Under the pieces are notes generated by a model. The model was given only the letters and a program-made list of their open reading frames with translations, was not told where the DNA came from and ran no database searches. This document shows positions 7,016 to 12,106 of a DNA stretch of 12,106 bases, in pieces. This DNA comes from Armatimonadota bacterium (GTDB lineage: Bacteria > Armatimonadota > Chthonomonadetes > Chthonomonadales > Chthonomonadaceae). The DNA lies in assembly GCA_026392135.1 (NCBI GenBank), contig JAPLCR010000554.1:1-12106 (forward strand), read 5' to 3'. Position numbers and translations under genes: made by a program. How positions within the stretch are numbered: position 1 is the stretch's first letter; the number at the start of each line of letters is the position of its first letter.

Positions 7016-7073
7016 GGACGGGGGTGAGGGCTTCTGGTTTTCAAGGACGGGGGTGAGGGCTTCTGGTTTTCAA
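7016..7073. repeat. 29-bp tandem duplication inside the MITE
   Basis: Two perfect copies (7016-7044 and 7045-7073) of a unit starting GGACGGGGGTGAGGGCTTCT. The partial copy at the left edge has the unit once (80-108). The difference is therefore one duplication or one deletion between otherwise identical copies, probably by replication slippage. Confidence 0.95.
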
Positions 7074-7074
7074 C

Positions 7075-7101
7075 TGGAAGACTTATTCCAGAGTAAGTCC
7101 C
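7075..7101. repeat. Right terminal inverted repeat of the MITE
   Basis: It starts TGGAAGA and ends AGTCCC and is the inverted partner of 6909-6935. The identical sequence ends the partial copy at 110-136. Confidence 0.9.
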
Positions 7102-7104
7102 TTA
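7102..7104. repeat. Right target-site duplication (TTA)
   Basis: TTA directly follows the AGTCCC terminus and matches 6906-6908. The final A belongs to the ACG codon of the restored reading frame. Confidence 0.85.
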
Positions 7105-7278
7105 CGTGCAAGTGCTTGGGGCTAGAGCGCCTGATTTTCGTGAAGCGGGCGGTAGGTCGCCCGAAAGATTTGGAAGCGCTTGCCGAACTGGAAGCCATGC
7201 TAGAGAGCCAACTGTGAGACTCCCGCTTATTCTTGCCTATAAGGATGCAGATACGGTTTAGGAAGGTTTTAATGCGCT

Positions 7279-9075
7279 ATGCGAACGCCTCTCTCACTTC
7301 TACTCTTAACGATACTTTCGTGCTATACAACGACAATAGCCTTTACAACACCTGTCTCTGTAGAGAAAAAAGACACGCAAGGGCTACTTCGCACCCTACG
7401 CGGCGTGAAGCGCATTCTCTTTCTGGGTGATAGCATCACCTATTCAGGCGGGTATGTGGAGATTGTGGATTCCTACCTACACACGCACCTCCCCGACCGC
7501 AACTACGAACTCATCAATGTCGGGCTACCTAGCGAAACACTCTCAGGGCTCACAGAGCCAAACCACGCAGGCGGGGCATTTCCGCGCCCCGACCTACACG
7601 AACGACTAGACCGCGCACTAGAAAAAGTAAAGCCCGATCTCGTTGTCGCCTGCTATGGAATGAACGACGGCATCTACCACCCTTTCAACACAGGGCGTTT
7701 TGTAAAGTATCAAGAGGGCATTCAGCGATTACGAGCGAAGGTACTCCGTTACGGTGCTAGGCTCTGGATAATGACACCACCCCCCTTCGACTCACACCCC
7801 ATTCAGCGCGATACCCTACCTGTAGGAAGCCCCGAATACCCTTCTGGTCGCCCGTATGAAGGCTACGACACGGTGCTTGGTCAGTACTCCGAGTGGCTAA
7901 TCTCCGAAAGAGCGCAAGGTTGGTTGGAACCCCGCCTCTATAATGTGATAGACATTCACACCCCCATCAACGCCTACGTGAAGGAGAGACGCAAAACTGC
8001 GCCGGACTTCGCTCTCGCAGGGGACGGAGTTCACATCAATATTCTGGGGCACAGACTCATAGCACACGAATTACTAAAAGCGTGGGGCGCACCGGAGGAT
8101 CTACTGCCCGGACTCTCAGACCCGAACTATCGGCAAGAAGAGCCTATCACTCAGTTCAACGCGCTTATCCACGAACGTCAACGACTGCTAACCGACTCTT
8201 GGCTCTCCGACATTAAGCATCTGCGTCCAGGAATGGCAAAAGGGCTTCTCATACCAGAAGCACTCACAAAATCGGCGGAGATGGAAAAACAGATCAGAAG
8301 CTTAGCCCAGTTCTTACCGCCCCAATTCGGCGGCGACGTTACGGACTATCACGGCTTTTCGCGGTACGAGTTGACAGTGGACGGCTGTAGGGCGATTGTC
8401 GTTGCGCCCCGCAAAGCGGCGGCGGGTTTGCCTTGGATATGGCGGGCGGAGTTCTTCGACCATAGACCCGAATTAGACCTAGCACTTCTGGAAAAGGGTT
8501 TTCACCTCACCTATATTGAAGTCGGAAACACCTTCGGCGCACCCTCTGCAATGAGACACTGGGACGCATTTTACAAAGACCTAACCCGCCGATTTGGGCT
8601 ATCCGCAAAGCCCGTGTTAGAGGGGCTATCGCGAGGTGGGCTGTACATCTATAACTGGGCTTCCGCCAACCCCACAAAGGTCTCGGTTCTCTACGGAGAC
8701 AACCCCGTCTGCGATTTCAAAAGCTGGCCCGGCGGCAAAGGTCAAGGACCTGGCAGTCCTGGAGACTGGAAGAAACTACAACAGGACTACGGATTCGCCT
8801 CAGAAGCAGAGGCGTTAGCGTACAAAAAGAGCCCTGTAGATAACCTCGCGCCTCTCGCCCGCGCCCGCGTTCCTATTATTCACCTTGCCGGCGATGCAGA
8901 TGAGGTGGTTCCCTATTCCGAGAACACCGTAAAAATAAGAGAGCGTTACGAAAAACTCGGCGGCTCTATCAAAGTTATCGTCAAGCCCGGTTTCAAACAC
9001 CATCCGCACGGACTAGACGACCCCACGCCGTTGGTAGAGTTTATTCTCGCGCATATTTCAGAGGGGAGAAAGTAG
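7279..9075 (+). CDS. Secreted SGNH-hydrolase / alpha-beta-hydrolase fusion
   Basis: Exported protein of 598 residues. Residues 1-21 are a signal peptide; an I-L-S-C at 12-15 could be a lipobox, though early. Residues about 44-272 form an SGNH/GDSL esterase domain: FLGDSITY (48-55, Ser52), Gly82 in N-V-G-L-P, GMND (127-130, Asn129) and GDGVHIN (248-254, Asp249/His252). Residues about 360-595 form an alpha/beta-hydrolase domain with nucleophile elbow G-L-S-R-G (449-453, Ser451), an acid in AGDADEVVP (probably Asp541) and a histidine in FKHHPHG (probably His577). Both catalytic sets appear complete, so it may act twice on esterified polysaccharide or another acylated substrate; the substrate is unknown. 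ATG 7279 has GGAAGG twelve bases upstream, a long spacing; the ATG at 7272 is in another frame. It starts 61 bases after the nucleotidyltransferase pseudogene and lies 28 bases before the HpnE-like gene. Confidence 0.85.
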   Translation: MRTPLSLLLLTILSCYTTTIAFTTPVSVEKKDTQGLLRTLRGVKRILFLGDSITYSGGYVEIVDSYLHTHLPDRNYELINVGLPSETLSGLTEPNHAGGAFPRPDLHERLDRALEKVKPDLVVACYGMNDGIYHPFNTGRFVKYQEGIQRLRAKVLRYGARLWIMTPPPFDSHPIQRDTLPVGSPEYPSGRPYEGYDTVLGQYSEWLISERAQGWLEPRLYNVIDIHTPINAYVKERRKTAPDFALAGDGVHINILGHRLIAHELLKAWGAPEDLLPGLSDPNYRQEEPITQFNALIHERQRLLTDSWLSDIKHLRPGMAKGLLIPEALTKSAEMEKQIRSLAQFLPPQFGGDVTDYHGFSRYELTVDGCRAIVVAPRKAAAGLPWIWRAEFFDHRPELDLALLEKGFHLTYIEVGNTFGAPSAMRHWDAFYKDLTRRFGLSAKPVLEGLSRGGLYIYNWASANPTKVSVLYGDNPVCDFKSWPGGKGQGPGSPGDWKKLQQDYGFASEAEALAYKKSPVDNLAPLARARVPIIHLAGDADEVVPYSENTVKIRERYEKLGGSIKVIVKPGFKHHPHGLDDPTPLVEFILAHISEGRK

Positions 9076-9103
9076 TAGAAATTGGAGAGCGGACTGCCGT
9101 ACT

Positions 9104-10510
9104 ATGAGTAAAAAGTCAGTGGCGATTATCGGGGGTGGCGTGGCGGGAATTGCGACGGCTCTCCCACTGGCGGATGCTGGTTTCGGCGTAACACTCTATG
9201 AGAAGCGCCCCCTGCTAGGCGGACGCGCCTCCTCCTACATAGACCCCCAGACAGGCGAACGGCTAGACGAGTGTCAGCACGGAACGATGCGCTGCTGCAC
9301 CTATCTCACCGACCTTCTCGAAAAACTTGGCGTACAAGACCAGATAGACTACCACGACGTTCTCGCTTTTCTGGATAGCGAGGGCAACTACTCAGAAATC
9401 AAGGGATGCGGGCTACCCGCGCCTCTCCACACCTCTCTCTCCTTCCTAGCCTTCAAATCGCTAGGGCTACGAGATAAAATCGGCATAGCAAACGCAATGA
9501 TAGCCATGCTACGCGCCGGAAAACGCCCCGAACACCACCAAGAGACCATAGCCGCATGGTTTCAACGGCATGGACAGACTCCCCGTGCCATACAACGCTT
9601 CTGGCGACCCATTCTCATTAGCGCGTGTAATGAAGAGTTGGAGCGAACTGCGTGCGCCTACGCTTTCAAGATATTTGTCGAAGGCTTTCTCTGCCACCCA
9701 CGCGCCTTTCACTTCGGCGTGCCCAAAGTCCCGCTAGGTTCGCTCTACACCGAACCGACGCTCGCCTACCTTGAAAAGCGAGAAAGCAGAGCCTTCACAC
9801 GTACCATTGTGGATAGCGTAGAGGTTGAAGGGAATCACATAGCAAGTATTACGCTTCAAAACGGAGCCGTCGTCACTGCCGACTACTACGTGAGCGCATT
9901 ACAGTTCGACCTACTCCTCAAAATCCTGCCCGCTCACCTCACAGAAGGAGTTCCCTACTTCGAGAACCTCAAGAAGATGGAGCTATCGCCCCTTGCAGGC
10001 GTACACATCTGGTTTGACCGCCCCATCGAGTGCCCCCCCGCTCTTGCTCTCCTAGACCGCGAAACCGAGTGGATATTCAACAAAACGAAAACGTGGAGTC
10101 TCCCGCAAGGCGCAGGAACCTACCTCAGTATGGTGATAAGCGCATCGCATCGTTTCGCAAAAACTCCAAAAGAGGAGCTGCTCCGTATCGTGTTAGCAGA
10201 TGTTCGCGCCGCCCTACCCACCGCACGCGAAGCGAATGTTGTCCGTTCGCAGGTCGTGCGCTGGCCCAAAGGGACGCTCGTTCCTGCGCCCGGAGTAGAC
10301 GCGCTGCGCCCCTCCCAAAGAAGCCCCGTCCCCAACCTATTCGTGGCGGGGGAGTGGACGGATACAGGATGGCCCTCCACAATGGAGTCAGCAGTACGTA
10401 GCGGCTATAGAGCGGCAGAGTACCTGCTGAAAGAGGCAGGGCTGGCGCGTAGCCTCACAGTGCAAGAGCTACCCATTGCAGGATTGGCACGAGGGCTACT
10501 GCGCCGCTAA
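9104..10510 (+). CDS. hpnE: HpnE-like FAD-dependent hydroxysqualene dehydroxylase / amine oxidase
   Basis: Flavoprotein of 468 residues. The N-terminal dinucleotide-binding motif is VAIIGGGVAG (6-15) with Glu33 ending the second strand, then LLGGRASS (37-44), the phytoene-desaturase/HpnE-type flavin signature. DECQHGTMRCCTYLTDLLEKLG (55-76) closely follows the D-N-x-Q-H..m.gC..t..fl..lG pattern of HpnE. The C-terminus has LFVAGEWTDTGWPSTMESA, the FAD-contacting end of this superfamily. HpnE reduces hydroxysqualene to squalene after HpnC and HpnD, which supply hopanoid precursors; neither partner is in the window. A carotenoid-type desaturase is the main alternative. The start ATG 9104 is fixed by the Rossmann motif; the nearest ribosome-binding-like sequence (GGAGAG) is rather far, about 14 bases away. 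It may be cotranscribed with the hydrolase gene 28 bases upstream, although no functional link is apparent. Confidence 0.8.
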   Translation: MSKKSVAIIGGGVAGIATALPLADAGFGVTLYEKRPLLGGRASSYIDPQTGERLDECQHGTMRCCTYLTDLLEKLGVQDQIDYHDVLAFLDSEGNYSEIKGCGLPAPLHTSLSFLAFKSLGLRDKIGIANAMIAMLRAGKRPEHHQETIAAWFQRHGQTPRAIQRFWRPILISACNEELERTACAYAFKIFVEGFLCHPRAFHFGVPKVPLGSLYTEPTLAYLEKRESRAFTRTIVDSVEVEGNHIASITLQNGAVVTADYYVSALQFDLLLKILPAHLTEGVPYFENLKKMELSPLAGVHIWFDRPIECPPALALLDRETEWIFNKTKTWSLPQGAGTYLSMVISASHRFAKTPKEELLRIVLADVRAALPTAREANVVRSQVVRWPKGTLVPAPGVDALRPSQRSPVPNLFVAGEWTDTGWPSTMESAVRSGYRAAEYLLKEAGLARSLTVQELPIAGLARGLLRR

Positions 10511-10590
10511 GAATCTCTCTTAAAAATGAGGTTTCGGGCGCAAAGACGGTGAAATTTGTCGTAATAGAGAGGGAGTTGTGCTTCTCTACC

Positions 10591-10619
10591 TTGACAAAAG
10601 GGGGGTACTCTGATAAAAT
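10591..10619 (+). promoter_or_regulatory. Sigma-70-type promoter for tRNA-Phe
   Basis: TTGACA (10591-10596) and TAAAAT (10614-10619) are spaced by 17 bases. The predicted start near 10626 is about ten bases before the mature tRNA. The spacing and hexamers match those of the promoter at 3313-3341. Readthrough could also serve the thioredoxin gene downstream, since no terminator is evident between them. Confidence 0.8.
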
Positions 10620-10635
10620 AGAGATGCTTTGATGT

Positions 10636-10708
10636 GCCGCCATAGCTCAGTTGGTAGAGCAGGGGACTGAAAATCCCCGTGTCCTTGGTTCAAGTCCGAG
10701 TGGCGGCA
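10636..10708 (+). tRNA. tRNA-Phe (anticodon GAA)
   Basis: The full cloverleaf is 73 bases. Acceptor GCCGCCA (10636-10642) pairs with TGGCGGC (10701-10707), with discriminator A at 10708. The D stem is GCTC/GAGC with loop AGTTGGTA. The anticodon stem GGGGA/TCCCC encloses CTGAAAA, anticodon GAA at 10669-10671. The T arm is CTTGG-TTCAAGT-CCGAG. The 3' CCA is not encoded, since TCC follows the discriminator, so a CCA-adding enzyme is needed. GAA decodes both phenylalanine codons. Confidence 0.97.
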
Positions 10709-10785
10709 TCCTCTATCCCCTTCTCCTTTGCCCGACTCTCTCTGCTTCTAATCAACACTTTTAACGTTCCTTATCAGGAGGAAAA

Positions 10786-11346
10786 ATGTCTCCCTATCTT
10801 CGCGCACGCCTTATGGCGAGCCTACTGGTTGCGGTAGTACTGGTCTCCCTCTATAGCGTTTTTACTATACCCACTCGTATGAAAGACGTAGGCAACCCTC
10901 AAGTCAAAGAGGCTGCCCAAAAGCCCGCCGATGCCCCGAACATCGTTGTACCGGTGGTAAACGACCAAACCCCCGTACCTCTTTCAGAGCTAAAGGGGAA
11001 AATTGTTATCCTAGATTTTTGGGCTACGTGGTGTGGACCCTGTAGAATGAGTATGCCCGAAATCGACGAAGTCTATCTAAAGTACAAAGACAAAGGCGTG
11101 ATAGTTGCAGGAATATCCGTAGATAAAGAAGAGGCACGCGCTCAGTACAAGATACTCCGCAAAAGCGTTCACTACCCTACAGTAATGTCCTTGGATGTTA
11201 AGGGGTTGCTGGAGGCATTTGAGGTAACAGGGCTGCCTGCTATGTATGTCTTCGACCAAAACGGCAACAAACACGCCTCCATCAGTGGCTATAGACCCGG
11301 CTGGCTAGAAGGTGTCGTGCAGGAGCTTCTAAAAAAGAGACCTTAA
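10786..11346 (+). CDS. Membrane-anchored TlpA/ResA-type thiol-disulfide oxidoreductase
   Basis: Protein of 186 residues with an N-terminal signal anchor (about 9-28) and an extracytoplasmic thioredoxin-fold domain. The redox site is W-C-G-P-C (82-86) in KIVILDFWATWCGPCRMSMP, and the cis-proline is Pro151 in GLPAMYVFD. The stretch between them (GVIVAGISVD, then the YPTVMSLD region) fits the TlpA/ResA insertion relative to cytoplasmic thioredoxin. By family knowledge it would reduce disulfides outside the cytoplasmic membrane, for example in cytochrome c maturation, or act as a general thiol reductase; no cytochrome genes are in the window to choose between these. ATG 10786 is preceded by AGGAGG with a 4-base spacer. 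The M16 peptidase begins 55 bases after its stop on the same strand, so the two may be cotranscribed. Confidence 0.92.
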   Translation: MSPYLRARLMASLLVAVVLVSLYSVFTIPTRMKDVGNPQVKEAAQKPADAPNIVVPVVNDQTPVPLSELKGKIVILDFWATWCGPCRMSMPEIDEVYLKYKDKGVIVAGISVDKEEARAQYKILRKSVHYPTVMSLDVKGLLEAFEVTGLPAMYVFDQNGNKHASISGYRPGWLEGVVQELLKKRP

Positions 11347-11401
11347 CCCAAAAGCGCTCAAGTTCTGCTTTAATATCTCTTACACAAAGAAGGAGCATCC
11401 T

Positions 11402-12106
11402 TTGAAACATCTGCACAAAGCCTCGTTGTGGGTGCTAGTAGCGTTAGGCATACTAATCTGCAACGCCCTCGGTGCCCAGAAACTGCCCAGCCTCAATATT
11501 CAACGCCTCCAACTCAAAAATGGGCTAGTCGTACTCGCACTGGAAGACCACACCGTCCCATCCATCGCCAGACCGGGTATTACCGGACTATCCCACCTCT
11601 TTGAACACATGATGTTCAACGGCTCCGCACGCTATAAACCCAAAGAGTTCGACCACATCATAGAGGCGGGAGGAGGCGAATCGAACGCCTTCACCACCTC
11701 CGACACCACCGAGTACTTTGAAGAGTTCTCCTCACCCACCCTCGATATCGTACTTCAGCTCGAAGCCGACAGAATGCGCGCCCTCAAACTCGACAAGGCG
11801 AACATAGAGCAAGAGCGCGGTATTGTGAAAGAGGAGAGGCGAGTCAACACCGACAACTCTATACCCGGCTCCATGTACGAGCAGTTGGTGAACCATGCGT
11901 TTGTGGCGCACCCCTACCACTGGGACACCATTGGGTTTATGAAAGACCTCGATGCTATCACCCTAAGCGATGCAAAAACCTACTTCAAAACCTACTACGC
12001 GCCCAATAATGCCGTTGTAGTTGTGGTAGGAGACTTCAAAACGGCAGAACTCTTCGCGGGTATTAAAAAATACTTCGTAACTACTCACCCTATGAAACGA
12101 GTAGGA
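11402..12106 (+). CDS. M16 (insulinase/pitrilysin) zinc peptidase, N-terminal part
   Basis: The open frame of 235 codons runs off the right edge, so only the N-terminal M16 domain is seen. The start is TTG 11402-11404, with AAGGAG ending six bases before it. A signal peptide (about 1-25, ending A-L-G-A) predicts export. The inverted zinc motif H-L-F-E-H (65-69) is followed by MMFNGS, and the distal ligand is probably Glu144 or Glu145 in IVKEERR about 75 residues on. PNNAVVVVVGDF (201-212) is another family block. Residues HTVPSIA then RPGITGLSH (50-65) run together where homologs usually have a further strand with a V-G-S turn, so about 15 residues appear to be missing in frame around 11567-11572. 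The zinc site itself is intact. Bacterial M16 proteases of this type degrade peptides or process envelope proteins; the specific substrate is unknown. A paralogous second subunit or domain may lie outside the window. Confidence 0.9.
   Translation, partial: MKHLHKASLWVLVALGILICNALGAQKLPSLNIQRLQLKNGLVVLALEDHTVPSIARPGITGLSHLFEHMMFNGSARYKPKEFDHIIEAGGGESNAFTTSDTTEYFEEFSSPTLDIVLQLEADRMRALKLDKANIEQERGIVKEERRVNTDNSIPGSMYEQLVNHAFVAHPYHWDTIGFMKDLDAITLSDAKTYFKTYYAPNNAVVVVVGDFKTAELFAGIKKYFVTTHPMKRVG

Larger units (their letters stand above)
6909..7101. mobile_element. Complete MITE, 193 bp, inserted in the nucleotidyltransferase gene
   Basis: Non-coding element bounded by imperfect inverted repeats of 27 bp (6909-6935 and 7075-7101). 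Both repeats begin GGGACT and end TCTTCCA when read inward, and match at 20 of 27 positions. TTA flanks it on both sides. The core contains a stem-loop (CCTCGCCCA-GAAT-TGGGAGAGG) within a longer degenerate palindrome ending in GACGGGGGTGAGGGC, and a 29-bp tandem duplication. There is no transposase, so movement would need one acting in trans. The 3-bp T-W-A-type target fits IS5-group (IS1031-like, TNA) elements, but the source element is not in the window and this assignment is tentative. The left end carries stops in all three forward frames within about 20 bases, so a gene entered from that side is terminated. Confidence 0.92.
6545..7217 (+). pseudogene. Minimal nucleotidyltransferase gene interrupted by a MITE
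   Basis: The 5' part (6545-6908) encodes 121 native residues and then reads into the element, adding R-D-S-L and stopping at TAG 6920-6922. The 3' part (7105-7217) continues the same protein: ERLIFVKRAVGRPKDLEAL lies in it and it ends with TGA 7215-7217. Deleting the element plus one TTA copy gives a continuous frame through LELFGVTCKCLGLERL and a 158-residue product. Nucleotidyltransferase-fold features are intact in the 5' part: VGGAAATAHG (21-30), DLDIV with Asp37 and Asp39, and EIDLLGE with Asp95 as the likely third carboxylate. The K-R...R-P-K-D-L helix typical of the family C-terminus lies in the severed part. GTG 6545 overlaps the upstream stop. Family knowledge suggests nucleotide transfer to RNA or protein, sometimes in toxin-antitoxin or AbiE-like modules; the substrate here is unknown. 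The 125-residue product lacks 37 native residues and is probably inactive. Confidence 0.93.

Noticed and set aside
7233..7430. Frame of 65 codons overlapping the hydrolase start, including an ATG at 7272 with GGAAGG five bases upstream
   Set aside because: The spacing is better than for ATG 7279, but the frame gives an unrecognisable peptide that overlaps the clear signal peptide and SGNH domain. I treat it as a shadow.
10030..10401. Plus-strand frame of 123 codons within the HpnE-like gene
   Set aside because: Arg/Pro/Ser-rich out-of-frame translation of a clearly recognised enzyme.
10555..10590. Possible terminator after the HpnE-like gene (AGAGA...TCTCT)
   Set aside because: The stem is short with a poor interior and is not followed by a T run.
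1..12106. CRISPR array, prophage, integron or defence island
   Set aside because: No regularly spaced repeats, integrase, phage or restriction genes were seen. The only mobile DNA is the MITE family.

Overview
This is a bacterial chromosomal segment of moderate G+C with dense genes, Shine-Dalgarno-like leaders and frequent GTG/TTG starts. A didermal bacterium is suggested by a lipoprotein transglycosylase, an exported TlpA-type thioredoxin, an M16 protease and an HpnE-type enzyme. The overall style resembles Armatimonadota (Chthonomonas-like), but that is only an impression and no marker in the window proves it.

Layout. Bases 1-136 are most of a miniature inverted-repeat transposable element (MITE) whose left end lies outside the window. 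Two minus-strand genes follow: a lytic transglycosylase-like lipoprotein (136-1710) and, upstream of it, a polytopic GT-C-like membrane protein (1765-3072). A 386-bp divergent region (3073-3458) carries a consensus sigma-70-type promoter facing right. That promoter serves three tightly packed genes: two paralogous multi-span membrane proteins (3459-4238 and 4251-4919) and a membrane-anchored, helical-repeat-like protein (4916-5668). Next come a KhpB/Jag RNA-binding protein (5833-6324), a small helical protein (about 6360-6548) and a nucleotidyltransferase gene (6545-7217). The nucleotidyltransferase gene is broken by a second, complete copy of the MITE. After it come a secreted SGNH-hydrolase/alpha-beta-hydrolase fusion (7279-9075), an HpnE-like flavin amine oxidase (9104-10510), tRNA-Phe(GAA) with its own consensus promoter (10636-10708), a membrane-anchored thioredoxin (10786-11346), and the start of an M16 zinc peptidase running off the right edge (11402-12106).

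Main result. The complete MITE (6909-7101, 193 bp) has 27-bp imperfect terminal inverted repeats beginning GGGACT and is flanked by a TTA duplication. Deleting it with one TTA restores a continuous nucleotidyltransferase of 158 residues. The partial copy at 1-136 matches it exactly over its whole visible length, except that the complete copy has a 29-bp internal tandem duplication. The partial copy ends precisely at the stop codon of the transglycosylase gene, with TAA as its flanking triplet. The two target triplets (TTA, TAA) fit a T-W-A/T-N-A preference. The element therefore appears to be recently active and to interrupt or abut coding regions.

The other genes look like ordinary envelope and housekeeping functions. 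The oddities among them are a conserved strand apparently missing near the M16 active site, the paralogous membrane-protein operon of unknown function, and a Jag protein without its N-terminal domain or its usual neighbours.
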